Assembly (NCBI GenBank): GCA_905221605.1 | Contig: CAJNDS010000990.1 | Coordinates: 313,501-377,500, forward strand | Reading direction: 5' to 3' | Source of the DNA: Symbiodinium natans | Lineage: Eukaryota; Sar; Dinophyceae; Suessiales; Symbiodiniaceae | DNA length: 64,000 bases | Shown here: in pieces, positions 1 through 9,334 of the stretch | How the letters are laid out: each line of letters begins with the position of its first letter | Position numbering within the stretch: the first letter of the stretch is position 1 | The notes under the pieces: model-generated | The model's database searches: none | What the model saw: the letters and a program-made list of their open reading frames with translations, nothing else | Told to the model about the DNA's origin: nothing | Position numbers and translations under genes: made by a program

Positions 1-24
1 AGGATTCTGGGGTGTGGGGGGGGG

Positions 25-114
25 TCTTGCCATGCCATGCCGGCCTGTGAAGCACTTGAAGGGGCATCCGATGCCGTAACGATGGCAGCAGAACCTCGGG
101 GCAGACCCAGAATC
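25..114 (-). CDS. Module exon, CC/GC half, leftmost copy
   Basis: On the minus strand a TTTAG acceptor at about 115-116 is followed in frame by DSGSAPRFCCHRYGIGCPFK. FCC, five residues, then GCP matches the second half of the module, with W replaced by F and the KK pair by AP. Reading stays open to the window edge, where only a poly-C run follows, so the 3' boundary is not resolved. It is the last module piece of the putative minus-strand gene in this window. The match rests on the FCC-x5-GC spacing and the clean acceptor; function unknown. Confidence 0.5.
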
Positions 115-384
115 CTAAACCCCAATGCAAAACCAAACCTTGCAATTAGGCGTAATACTCCGAGCCTCTGTAGTTCAAGGTACGTACATAAACCCTACTC
201 GAAGGGTGTTGGTCCTCTCTGGGTCCTCAGGCTTTGCGGGGTGTAGGGTCAAGGCTGTAGGCCTTTCAGAAACCCACTCTAAACTCTAAACCCCAAGCCT
301 CAACCCTCATTCCTAAACCCCAAGCCCCTAAACCCTAGGGTTTACATTTTAGGGTTTAGGATTTAAGGTTTAGGGTTTAGGGTT

Positions 385-470
385 CTAGCTCCGGGCCGGC
401 CGAGATGCTGCATCTTCGGACCGGACCACGTGGACTGCCAATGGTGGACTCCCGCGTGGCCTGGGCTTCG
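385..470 (-). CDS. Module exon, AG-NW-GWS region, degenerate
   Basis: The minus strand reads GHAGVHHWQSTWSGPK. This is the module's C-x-AG-x-x-N-W-x-x-G-W-S with exact spacing, the Cys changed to Gly, N to H and G to T. It continues into SGPKM where WSxxKK is expected, but the following WCC is QHL. The NW and GWS parts are joined without an intron here. A telomere-like tract lies on each side. A likely acceptor is the AAG before the CCC at about 468. The changed Cys residues suggest an eroded copy or a pseudo-exon. Confidence 0.4.
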
Positions 471-1310
471 AAACCAGCGTTGGGGGCTTTTGGGGGATTT
501 TTGGAGTTTGGGGTTTGGGGCTTAGGGTTTTGGGGTTTGGGGGCTGTGGTTTAAAGCTTAGGATTTGGGATTGGTTTAGGGTTTAGGATTTAGGGTTTGG
601 GATTTTCCAGGCCCTCTAAAAGCCCCGTGCCCCATGAATCTTAAACCTTCACCCCCCCCCCCCTCCCCAAACACCAAACCCCAAACGCCAAACACCAAAC
701 CCCAAACCCCAAACCCGAAACCCTAAACCCGAATCACCACCCCCCCCCCCCCCCCCCAACCAAAAAACAGAGGGAGAACAAACAGACAAATAACACAGCG
801 GGCTAACACCCTGAAGCCCAAACCTGAAGCCCCGGACCTATAAAGAGGCCCGGGAGCCGAGTGATTCTAGGGTTAGGGTTTGGGGTTTAGGGTTTGGGGT
901 TTAGGGTTTGGGGTTTGGGGTTTGGTGTTTGGGGGGGGAGGGTTTCGAGAGTGTTTCGGGCTAAGACCACCCGGTGGTGGATGCCCCGATCTGCGCAGTA
1001 CAGTGCAAAGCCCTGGCTCATTTTTTTTTTTTTTTTGGGAGGGGGGGGGGGGGGGGCTCGCGCCTTGGGCGCGTTGGGCGGGGCTTAGGGTTGGGGGTGG
1101 GGCGTAGGATGCTTTAACGGCTCAGGGTGTGTTTATGGGGATTTATCGGGTGTCTAGGGCTTGCAGAGCTTTGTAGACAGGTTTTCAGGACTTCGGGTTT
1201 CTTGGGGCTCTGTGAGAGCAACCTGTCGAGCAGTTGCTGAGGAACCTGAAGCCCTACACGCTCAAGTCAAGGCCAGGCAGCAGTTAAAGTTGCTGGAGAT
1301 GACGATCCTT
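471..1310. repeat. Degenerate TTTAGGG/CCCTAAA tracts with C and G runs
   Basis: TTTAGGG variants (TTTGGGG, TTTCGGG, TTAAGG) run to about 610. CCCAAAC variants follow, with poly-C runs at 649-662 and 740-757. TTTGGGG resumes at 868-940. A T run and a G run adjoin at 1020-1056. The unique stretch 945-1015 has no module copy that I can support. Likely intron or spacer. Confidence 0.7.
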
Positions 1311-1314
1311 GTGA

Positions 1315-1490
1315 TTGCAGGCGCGTGCAAGCTTTGGGGGGATGTGGCTTAGGCTTCAGGACTTAGGTTCAGGCGGCATTCGGGAGTCTAGGGTGACTGA
1401 GAGGTGGTCCGCGGACCCATGCTCTTCATGTGCAAAAACAAAGTGCTGGTGCTGCGGGAGAGTTGCACGGCAATCGCTGAACCCTACAGG
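1315..1490 (+). other. Possible plus-strand module-like segment
   Basis: An open plus-strand stretch contains KTKCWCCGRVARQS, which resembles K-x-W-C-C plus five residues, but the closing GC is QS and there is no W-S before it. It is flanked by telomere-like DNA. Chance similarity is a real possibility, since the best module copies lie on the other strand. Confidence 0.2.
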
Positions 1491-1699
1491 GTTTGAGGTT
1501 TTACGTCTTCAGTGATTTCATTTTTTCTGCGTGGTCGGTTGGGAGGAGGGGGGTGGTGGACGGGGAGGGGGGGGGTGTTGCTGGTTGGTGGCGGGTTGAG
1601 GGTTCAGGCGTTGATGAGAGTTTCAGGGTCGGCTTCGTAGCAGCCACGCAGCTGCTGAGCTCTGAAACTGTCAAGACCCTGACCCCCAACCTCAGACCC

Positions 1700-2368
1700 T
1701 AATCCCCAAACCTGCAGTTTGGGGGTTAGGGTTTAGGGCTGAGGGTGTAGGGTTTAGGGTGTAGGGTGCAGGGTGTAGGGTTAAGGGCTCAGGCTTCAGG
1801 GTTTATGGTTTAGGACTGCCAGCGAGCGGCGTGTCGGGCTGATGTGGGTGTGGATGGTGGAGGTGGACGTGGTGCGAGATCCTCAGCGGCCAGAACCCAC
1901 AACCCGAGAACTCAAAACCGTAAACCCCTAAACCCTGAAAACCTGAATGCCCTAAAGCCCTAAGCCCTAAACTCCTAAGCCCGCAACACCAAAAAACCCG
2001 AAACCCTCAAAAAGCGGGGGAGGTGAGGGGCATCTGAGGGCCGAAGATTTGTTTTTTTTTGGGTTCAGGGTTTAGGGCTTAGGGTTTTGGGTTTAGGGCT
2101 TAGGGTTTGGGGGGGGGGGGTCTTTCGGGCATTCAAACTTTTGGAGCAGCTGGTGGCCTTTCGACTGAGGGCCTCTGGAGGACAAGGGCAGAAACGAGGC
2201 TCTAGGCGTTCGGGTGTAAGTGGTAGGTTGTAAGGGTTTGGGAATAGTCGGGTTTAGGGTTTAGGGTTTAGCGTTTAGGGTTTAGGGCTTAGGGTTTAGG
2301 GCTTAGCGTTTATGGCTTAGGCTTTAGGGTTTAGGTTTGGGGTTTAGGGTTTTGGGTTTTTGGGTTAC
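1700..2368. repeat. Telomere-like tracts with two short unique stretches
   Basis: TTTAGGG/TTGTAGGG-type repeats occupy 1715-1815, CCCTAAA variants 1895-2010 and TTTAGGG 2060-2110 and 2235-2365. The unique stretches at 1820-1890 and 2125-2215 gave no convincing module or other gene. The right end supplies the GT start of the intron that follows the 2.4 kb exon on the minus strand. Confidence 0.7.
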
Positions 2369-2446
2369 GAACGAATCTGCCAGCCGGGAAGCTCGCATCC
2401 CTTGTGGGACTTCTCACAGCACCAGGCCTTCTTCGGGAGGCTCCAC
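2369..2446 (-). CDS. Module exon, WSxxKKxWCC-x5-GC
   Basis: One of the clearest copies: WSLPKKAWCCEKSHKGCEL on the minus strand keeps W-S, K-K, W-C-C, five residues and G-C. The acceptor reads GCAGAG|G TGG, so one base precedes the W codon, the same position as in the 16.3, 19.3 and 24.7 kb exons. A GT donor follows at 2368-2367 (TTC|GTAACC). The exon is 78 nt. Upstream in transcript sense lie TTTAGGG repeats, downstream CCCTAAA, the reverse of the commoner arrangement. No function is known for the module; the paired Cys and Trp suggest a small disulphide or metal-binding fold, which is inference only. Confidence 0.65.
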
Positions 2447-3465
2447 CTCTGCAACCCTAAACTCTAAGCCCCAAACCCTAAACCCTACCCTGAGCCCTGA
2501 ACCGTGAACCCTAGAGCCCTGGGGTTTCAGTCTTTCGGGTTTCTAGGGTTTAGCGTTTAGAGGGCTCCAGGCTTTAAAGCTTCATGATGGCTTCATGGTC
2601 TACGTAGATTTCAGCTTCAAAGGGCGATGATATTGTGACGCTTGTTTTCTTCTGCCCACTCCCTGCCCCCTCTCCGTCCTCTGAAGCCACGATACCCGAA
2701 ACACTAAATACCAACATAGCCCTCCTCTATCCCCTTGATGTCAGCACGTAAATGCCAACATGATTATCGAGCATGCTGGGTTCGGGCATAAAGTTTGGTT
2801 TAAGGATCCGCAAAGCCTTACGTGTTGTGGGCTGGTGTCTGGACTATAAAGCCCTTCTTGCCACCGAGACTGTGCCTATGGCTTGTTAGATTTGCAGGCA
2901 ACCTACAAAAATGCAAGATTTAGGGGTTCTGAGCATAGGGTGTGGGGGTTCAAAAGGCTTGGCGCTTCGGGCTACTGGGCTGAGTCCCCGGCATTGTCTT
3001 CCAATGATCTAAGCCCTCCTCGCAGTCAAAGGGGTCACAAGCGCGCTCGTAGTGGGCGCAGCACCTTGCGTCGTGATGATTGGTCCGCAGCCAAGCGACT
3101 TAAACAAATAGGTACTTACCATGAGTTCTCCCTTAAAGTGATAGAAATGCGCAACTTTGAGGGGTTTGGTCCGGTTTGGTGTTTGGGGCTGAGGCGGTGT
3201 AGGGTTTAAGGTCCATGGGGTATCAAAAACACAAAGGCGTGTTTGAACTTAACAGGTATTTCGGATAACTATTAAGGCTGCTATATGTCACTACCACGTC
3301 AAACCCGGGATTACCAACTTCTGCGCCAAAGCCGTTCTTTGTCTGGGCTATTCCTGGCTTCATAGTTCAGGGTCTTTAGGGTTTAGGGCAAGTTACCCTA
3401 GACCCTAAACTCTGAACCCCAAACCCTAAACCCTAAACCCTGACTCTAAACCCTAAACCCTAAAC
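2447..3465. other. Intron or spacer, mostly unique
   Basis: CCCTAAA variants at 2453-2515 and TTTAGGG at 2545-2560 are followed by about 650 bases of mixed sequence without telomere repeats (2600-3340). Telomere-like DNA resumes at 3365-3470. A 327-base open frame at 2883-3209 (plus) has no recognisable motif and ends in repeat-derived residues; I do not call it a gene. Confidence 0.5.
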
Positions 3466-3558
3466 CCTCCAGCGGATGAGTTTGCCAGGCGTCCAATGCT
3501 TCTTCGGCGGCGACCAGTGTTCCCAGTGGTCGTAGTTCGAGAAGCATTGGAAGGGTGC
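3466..3558 (-). CDS. Module exon, PFxC-NW-WS-KK part
   Basis: The minus strand after acceptor TTCGAG| reads APFQCFSNYDHWEHWSPP and then KKHW, so PF-x-C, W, W-S and K-K-x-W all fall in register, with one residue fewer than usual between C and W-S. After KKHW the CC pair is lost (TPG). A GT donor at 3465-3464 (TGGAGG|GTTTAG) lies directly in telomere-like repeat, giving a 93-nt, 31-codon exon. It carries the junction between module halves without an intron, whereas the 18.8-19.3 kb copies have one there. CCCTAAA lies on the left and TTTAGGG on the right. Confidence 0.65.
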
Positions 3559-3600
3559 CTCGAATGCACATAGTAGGTTTTAGGGTTTAGGGTTTAGGGT

Positions 3601-3708
3601 GACCCAAGAGTAACCTAGGAAGAACAAGGGTGCCCTTTTTGGTGCAAAGGGTTTATAAGGGAACCTAAACCCCAATGAAAAGGGAATAAGGGCCTGCTCT
3701 GGGTCCTA
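3601..3708. mobile_element. MITE-like element, family M2, copy 1
   Basis: About 108 bp with inverted ends: GACCCAAGAG at the left and CTCTGGGTCC at the right. A core GGGTGCCCTTTTTGG and TTTATAAGGGAACC recurs almost unchanged at 13.9 kb and in diverged form at 58.8 kb. It has no coding capacity, so it is a non-autonomous element. It sits between telomere-like repeats. Confidence 0.6.
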
Positions 3709-4149
3709 GACTCTGGAGTTTGGGCTGTGCTCCTGGCCCCTAAGCCCCGAACAGAAACTCCAAACACCTAAGCCCCACACACCTACATAAACCCAAACCC
3801 CTAAACACACATTAAATCCTGCACGCCTTTAAATTCAAAACTTCCCCCGAGCCTCAGCTTAAAGGTTTCGGGGATAGTTACTGCGAACCCTCCTCGCACC
3901 CTCGTACCGAAAATCAAGCCTCCTGAGCCCACGCCCTTGACCCTTCACCCAAAACAAAAAACATCGGCGAGCCCACAGACAGAAATAGAATCCCTCAAAC
4001 ACCCGCAGCACTGCTTTAAGAACCTCAGGATCGCCAAAATTTGGCTCCTAGTTGGGGGATTAACCCACCAAAACATCCGGGCTCTAGGGTGTTGGCTTTA
4101 TGAGGCTTAGGGTTTAGGGTTTAGGGCCTAGGGTTTAGGGTTAGGGGTT

Positions 4150-4240
4150 GGGGTTCTCCGTTTCTGAAGGGCCCCCAAACCGAGCCGTGAGGCAGAGGTG
4201 GTGGTTACGGGACAGCCTTGTCCGATACGCGCCTTGGCCA
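4150..4240 (-). CDS. Module exon fragment, GC-TTT spacer
   Basis: The minus strand reads RIGQGCPVTTTSA. G-C-P followed by three Thr matches the spacer between GC and PFDC in the 13.1 and 15.7 kb copies (GCEVATTTT, GCVVTTS). The preceding WCC is AKA and no DC follows (SRLGLG), so only the middle survives. A GACAAG| acceptor stands right before GC. Partial or decayed copy. Confidence 0.4.
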
Positions 4241-4244
4241 GAGG

Positions 4245-5472
4245 GTTTCGGGTTTGGGTTTCAGGGTTTAGGGCTATTTACCTAAACCCTAAACCCTAAA
4301 CCCTAAACCCTAAACCCTAAACCCTATAAAACCCTAAACCCTCCAAAGGTTCAGGATCTCAGCTCTCGAGGCCCCCCCCTCGTATGCTCGGGTTGGACCT
4401 CAACCTTGCAGCCAAAGACCCCCGAAACCCCAGCCTAGGACCTAAACAGCCCGAAAAGGATTCAGGGCATAGGGTTTAGGGGTTGAAGGTTTAGGGTTTA
4501 GGGCTAGGGCTTTCGGGTTTAGGTAAACTCTCAACCCTTACACCGTGTCCCAGTTCTGAATTGCGGTATTGAGGTACCTTCCTTGATTGAAGAGTGTTAA
4601 ACCCTGGACTTGAGCCCTGAAAACCCCATAGCCTACGAACTTGGGGAAGCCCTGTTAAGCCTAAACCCTGTAAAGCCTCAACCCTCGAAGCCCTGGAAAC
4701 CCATAAGCATCACGAGCCCCAACAACCCAGATCTTCAAAAGCCTGGACCCCTCAACCCCTGAAGCTCTCACCCCTGAACTCGGATCGAAACCGCCATTCA
4801 TTTCATCCTGTTTCCTAAGCCTTAAAACCCCTAGCCCTGAACCCGTAAATCTAAGTCCCAGAAGCAAGCTTAGGCCCTGCAGCTTCAGTGGCAAGGGAAC
4901 CCAGTGGTTGGGGATGCTAGGCTTTAAGGGCTTTAGGGGTTTCAGGGATTTTGAGGGCTTTTCGGGTTTGGGCTTTAAGGGGTTAAGGGTTTAAGCTTCA
5001 GGGTTTGTAGGGTTTAGGGATTTGTGGGTTTTTTTGTGGTGCTTTGGGGGCGTTTGGGGATTTTTAGGAGTCTTAGGGCTTTTAGAGTTTAGGGATTTTA
5101 GGGTTTTAAGGGTTCAGAATAGGGACTTCATTAAAGAGCTTAGGGATATTTAGGGCTGAGGGTTGTTCAGGGTTTGGGATTTTCGGGTTTGGGGGGGGTT
5201 TCAGGGATTAAGGGGTTGAGACGGGTTGAGGGCTTTACAGTTGTCACTTCTGGTAAAGCTCAAGCCTCAAGCCTGAACACCGTGTCTCAAAGCAGAGGGT
5301 GTTTAGGGTTTAGGGTTAGGGTTTAGGGTTTAGGGTTTAGGGTTCAGGGTTCAGGGTTCAGGGTTCAGGGTTCAGGGTTCAGGGTTCAGGGTTCAGGGTT
5401 CAGGGTTCAGGGTTCAGGGTTCAGGGTTCAGGGTTCAGGGTTCAGGGTTTACGGTTTCGGGTTAGTATGAAC
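4245..5472. repeat. Telomere-like DNA including a pure TTCAGGG block
   Basis: CCCTAAA occupies 4282-4340 and mixed TTAAGGG/TTTCGGG variants 4900-5230. TTTAGGG at 5287-5342 then switches abruptly to about 15 uninterrupted TTCAGGG units up to 5447. The stretches 4345-4440 and 4545-4890 are unique without a recognised gene. The TTCAGGG block looks like local expansion of a single mutated unit. Confidence 0.8.
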
Positions 5473-5540
5473 GAGGTGCGCAGCAGAACTGCTTCTTGGC
5501 AGTTGGCCACTTGGCCTCCCAGTTCCTTCCGGGGCTTCGG
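5473..5540 (-). CDS. Module exon, NW-W-KK-FCC
   Basis: The minus strand reads RNWEAKWPTAKKQFCC: N-W, three residues, W-P for W-S, K-K-x and F-C-C, all spaced as in the consensus and without an intron between the halves. A GT donor follows eight bases after the CC codons (CACCTC|GTTCAT, 5472-5471). Upstream the DC position reads SR and several AG acceptors are possible, so the start is approximate. The TTCAGGG block lies just downstream in transcript sense. Confidence 0.6.
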
Positions 5541-7398
5541 CTCAGCCTTTTGAAGCTCTCAGGGCCCCTAAAGCATCCCCCGTGCGCGCTCTAAAGGCCC
5601 CTAAAGCACCCCCCTTACCCACTCAGACCCTAAAACCCTAAACACCCTCCATCCCTCAAGCCAAGATCCCTGTAATGGGCATGCTCATTCTTGCTTGAAC
5701 GGCGTTTTGGGGAGCACTGGGCAACCGGAACACCCGCTTCCAAAAGTAAGGCAAACCAAACACCGTAAACCCTGACCCCTAAATGGGGGATTTGGGGTGT
5801 GAGCGGGGGGAGCAGGGGGATGGGGGTACTTTCAAGATATCGGGCCCTGGAGCTTGTTCGGAATACCAGGAGGGACCCCCAGAAGGGACCCTGGCTCCTA
5901 CCACCCTGCACAGCCCCCGAAACCCTAAACCCTAAACCCTACACCAGCAGGACTTAAGCCCTCACCAAAAACCCAGACGCCCCATAAACCCAAAACCCTG
6001 TGCCCCAACAAGTCGACAGATGGTCAGAGACCTCAACCCTTGAAACCCTCAAAGCCCTGAACACAAGTCTCCCTGCGCTGCGCCTAAGGTTGAGAGTGCA
6101 GTCCCACTGCTGGCCTGAGCCGGTGGGGCACTCCACTGATGCCGTTGCGGGTTTCGGGTTCAAGGTCCGCCGACCCTGGGGCGGAGTCTTGGATGGTTGG
6201 TGGGGAGGGAAGGGCAGCGGCTCGGTCACTGGGTCCAGACTGCAGCTGCTGCTTGACAGCCTCTCGGGTTGGTGAGCCGGAGGCTCCTAATTTTGAGGTT
6301 CTGGGTTTAGTGAAGGTTTAAGATTTTCTCTTGGGAACCGACCGACCATTAAACAACATAATGTTGTACAAGTGGAATGGGCGACGCACTCCTATCAGCA
6401 CTCTCCATGTTGATGCTCTTAAATCTTGGGGGCAGTCTTGGGCGAGATCTGTAGTCATTCTCTTCCTTCTTGTTTCTGAGTTTTGGAACTAGGGTTCCTA
6501 TGACATGATTCCTTTAAAAGGGTATAATGTAGGAGGCTAGATGGCACTAACGTTCCCCACTCAGAACTAGCAAGTTGTCTTTGAAGGCATCCTCCCCCCC
6601 AAAAAAGAGAGAGAGCTAAGTGGCATCCTCGGCTTTTGTGGTGGCAGCACCAGTGCTTCTTTTGCACCGACCACCCAGTGTCCCAGTTGGAGAACCTTGC
6701 AAGGCGCCAGGGGGCTCCGAAAAAAGTCTGAGAACCTCACCCCCCAAGCCGGGTTCCGGCTTAGGGGGTTTCGGGTGGATATAGATTTTTTGTTGGGGTT
6801 TTAGGGTCTAGGGCTCTACATGTTGGATTTCGGGTTTAGTCGTGCGACGCTTGTTGATTGAGGGACTCGTTCCGAGATCGTCCCTGGAGCCTGCCTCTGA
6901 AGCACTGCCCTGCCTTGCAACAAGATGGCCGAAGTGCCAGGCCCTCAAACCCTTAACTATAATTTTAAACATCCTGAACGTCCTGAACATCCTATGTATC
7001 CTAAATTGTAACCGAGGGTGCCTCAAGACCCTAGAGCGTGACGAACCCTAAACCCTAAGCCCTAAGCCGTAAAGCGTAAACCCTGCCCCGAACCTCCTGC
7101 CAGGGTTTAGGGTTTAAGGCAAAAGTCGAGGGCTTCTATAGGGAGTGGGAGTCTATCAACGGGTGGAGGCTGAGTAGGCCTTGAAGTCTTTTTTGGGCTT
7201 ACAACTCGGGTTCGGAAGGCTCCAACCCAGAGCCCGAAACCTCTCTGAGGCCCGAGCTGCATTATGAGGAGTTGGAATCTTGTTTTTGGGGATCCTGGGA
7301 TCCTTTAGACCTCAAAACAACTCCCAAACCCTGAATCCTACTGTAGGGGTGTTTGGGGCTTAGGGTTTAGACCCCTAAGTCCTGAAACCTAAATCCAC
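5541..7398. other. Mostly unique spacer, two faint module traces
   Basis: Telomere-like repeats are sparse (5630-5640, 5918-5945, 7040-7110). On the minus strand near 6105 the reading QQWDCTLNLRRSAG resembles KK-x-WCC-x5-GC with losses. On the plus strand near 6230-6270 LGPDCSCCLTASR does as well. Both are weak. The stretch 6320-6780 holds no gene I can name. A short inverted CTCAAAACAACTCCCAAAC/GTTTGGG pairing near 7310-7350 is repeat-derived. Confidence 0.4.
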
Positions 7399-7474
7399 CC
7401 TGCCAATATGCAGGCGGGGCTGCCCGGCGTCGCAGTCGAACGGCACAGGGGTGGTTGAAGGCGGACAGCCCCGC
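7399..7474 (-). CDS. Module exon, GC-TT-PFDC-AG
   Basis: After the acceptor CCCAG| the minus strand reads RGCPPSTTPVPFDCDAG, a near-perfect first half: G-C, TT in the spacer, P-F-D-C, x-A-G. The N-W further on is lost (QPRLHIGR). A GT donor follows (GGCAGG|GTGGAT), for a 76-nt exon. Just upstream in another frame W-Q-N-S-E-S-Q stands where the WCC half would be, as if joined by a one-base shift. Strong evidence that this segment descends from the module. Confidence 0.65.
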
Positions 7475-7574
7475 CTGGGATTCCGAATTCTGCCACTGCC
7501 GGGACTCGATTAACCCTGCAGTCCAGGGTTCAGGGAGTAGGTTTTGGGGTTGTTCGCGGCTTTCCCCTGCCAAC

Positions 7575-7748
7575 TTAACAGCGCTCTGGGCCGTCGATTA
7601 CCCTGCAGCAGCCGTTTCGCACAAACTCTGACAGCCTGACCACTCTACGTCCTTTGAAGCCTGAAGCCTCAAAAGGTCCTAAACCACCCAACTCACGACC
7701 TACACGGAGCACCGAGACTAGCGGCTGCGTCTTCTCGCAGCACCAAGC
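7575..7748 (-). CDS. Module segment with two CC motifs
   Basis: One minus-strand frame holds AEAWCCEKTQPLV and, about 45 residues on, RNGCCRVIDGPE. The first matches K-x-W-C-C plus five residues with GC lost; the second matches K-K-x-W-C-C with RN and G. Between them GPFEASGFK resembles PFDCxAGF. So about one and a half modules are read without an intron. A GCGGAG|GCT TGG acceptor precedes the first W-C-C, like the GTGAG|GCC TGG of the 13.1 kb exon. The upstream end runs into a MITE at 7.79 kb. Confidence 0.45.
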   Translation of the reverse strand, partial: AWCCEKTQPLVSVLRVGRELGGLGPFEASGFKGRRVVRLSEFVRNGCCRVIDGPERC

Positions 7749-7786
7749 CTCCGCAGGAGCATGAAGGTGGCAGGGAAAGAGGCCAT

Positions 7787-7934
7787 GTTTGGGATGTTCC
7801 CCCTCATACAAACAGTCCTTTGTAGGGATTATAATCGGGGTACTATAATCCCCATTAATTAAGGATTCTAATGGGGGGGGGGGGTACTATCATCCCAATT
7901 AAGGACGCTTAGTATAAGGGGGAATATCCCAAAG
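7787..7934. mobile_element. MITE-like element, family M1, copy 1
   Basis: The ends TTTGGGATGTTCCCCCT and GGGGGAATATCCCAAA are inverted repeats, and inside are an ACAGTCC/GGACGC pair and a GGATTATAATC palindrome. It is about 148 bp, non-coding and contains a G run. The same termini recur at 9.2, 20.4, 57.6 and 62.7 kb. This copy looks internally duplicated, with two rounds of GGTACTAT followed by ATTAAGGA. Confidence 0.7.
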
Positions 7935-8473
7935 CAATGTGTCTGACTTGGGGCCCAGGGCCTTTTGGGGCAAACTGTAGCGTTGGAGGGACCTTCCCTG
8001 CACCACAAGAAAGGTGCTCTCGCAACAAGTTGGGTGGACAATTCAAGCCAGCTGTGGGGCAATTATTCAACGAAGCGTTCTTGCCTGCAGGATTGCGGGC
8101 CTTCAGGTCTGTTTAGCAAAGCAGAACAGTGGAGCAAAGGGAGAAGTGAGGCAGAATCAAACCATCCCGTACACCAGTACACCCTGGAACGCGCAGACCT
8201 TTGTCATCTTGGTCATATATAAATAAATCCTCAAAGACACACCTGCAAAGACAAAATGGCAAGGCAAGGCTTGTTGGGAAAAACATCTTACTTCTTTTTG
8301 TGGGGGGGAAGGGGGGGGGGGCATGGAGAAGGGGAGCGCGTGGGACTCCGGATGGGGCTTGAAACATTCTAGGGCCCCGGATCACGAACCCCAAAGCCGC
8401 CTTCTTGGACATGGACCAGGTGTACTGCCACGACATGTAGTTGGCATTGCCTCGGTGTGATGTCAGCTTGGTG
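7935..8473. other. Unique spacer, no gene recognised
   Basis: No telomere-like repeats and no module match. Long open frames exist on the minus strand (about 8113-8643) but they cross a G run and a MITE and show no recognisable domain, so I do not treat them as genes. A G/A-rich run lies at 8300-8322. Confidence 0.4.
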
Positions 8474-8606
8474 GATAGGGCCCCAAAAAAGCACATAAGC
8501 AAAAATTTGGATAGGGATATCCCACATAAACCCCCTGATAATGAAGCCCAATAAGGTAGGGATATCCCTATAAAATGCTTATGTTTAGTCCTTTTTGGGC
8601 CCCTAA
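8474..8606. mobile_element. MITE-like element, family M4
   Basis: Long imperfect inverted ends: TAGGGCCCCAAAAAAG with GCACATAAGC, and on the right GCTTATGTTTAG with CTTTTTGGGCCCCTA. Both arms contain ATAGGGATATCCC. GTGGA flanks both sides (one base off on the right), a probable 5-bp target duplication. It is 133 bp with no coding capacity. Confidence 0.65.
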
Positions 8607-9217
8607 GTGGAAGGGTTTTGGTCTTGGGGCTGATGGCGCGCACGGCTAGCAGGGGGTTTTCTAGACATGGCTTTCAACCCATGGCCCGCTGTCTCGCTCA
8701 ACTTAAAGCCGCAGTGGCGAAGCACTTCATGTGCTAACTGAACAGCCACTTCCTTGCACAAGATTTCCGAGAGGCCAGGATCCCAATGAAGCATTTACAG
8801 CGGCCTTCACGTGGTTGTACAGAATCCGAAAGCATTCAGGCCCAGAAAAAGTGTAATCCCTGGTTAGCTGGGCGAATATGTTCTGACGAGAACACGGTCA
8901 CATATCCATCTTGAGAGCTTGTGATGACAACACATGGTGTGCAGGCAGCAAGATGCAGGGGCTGCATCCTGGTGCCATGGTGCTCCAACACGAGGCCGCT
9001 TTCTACTCAAACATGTCTCGTGAGCAGCATGTCGGCTTCCGGCCCATGGACCATCATGAAGCCATCCTTCGCAAAACTCGGCCCTCAGAAGCGCTTCATT
9101 TGTCGATCCTGGACGTTAGTTCCGCGCTTGGGCGGGGCCTGCAGCGAAAGTGGAGCAGCTTTCACATCCATGAAAAAAAGCTTGACCACATTTCGCTCTA
9201 TGCGAGGCAGCGTAGGG
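8607..9217. other. Unique segment with unassigned open frames
   Basis: No telomere-like repeats for about 600 bases. A plus-strand frame beginning at 8911 runs for 151 codons into the next MITE and has no motif I recognise. Base composition differs from the repeat-rich neighbours. It could be remains of an older insertion; no function is proposed. Confidence 0.35.
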
Positions 9218-9334
9218 CATGCTTTGGGATGTACCCCCTTCTCCTAACAGTCCTGAATAGGGATTATATGGGGGGGTACTATAATCTCCGATTAGGGACT
9301 GTTAGTATGAGGGGGGGAACATCCCAAAGCATGC
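9218..9334. mobile_element. MITE-like element, family M1, copy 2
   Basis: GCATGCTTTGGGATGT and ACATCCCAAAGCATGC form extended perfect inverted ends, with the family's internal ACAGTCC and GGACTGTTAGTATGAGGGGG. About 117 bp, non-coding. The GCATG on both sides is either part of the inverted repeat or a palindromic target site. Confidence 0.75.

Noticed and set aside
1600-1690. RGCYEAD on the minus strand as a module GC half
   Set aside because: The spacing to a CC pair is wrong and no flanking splice sites fit.
5341-5450. CRISPR-like array
   Set aside because: The units are contiguous heptamers without spacers and no cas genes are present.
8113-8643. 176-codon minus-strand open frame
   Set aside because: It crosses the M4 element and a G run and has no conserved motif.
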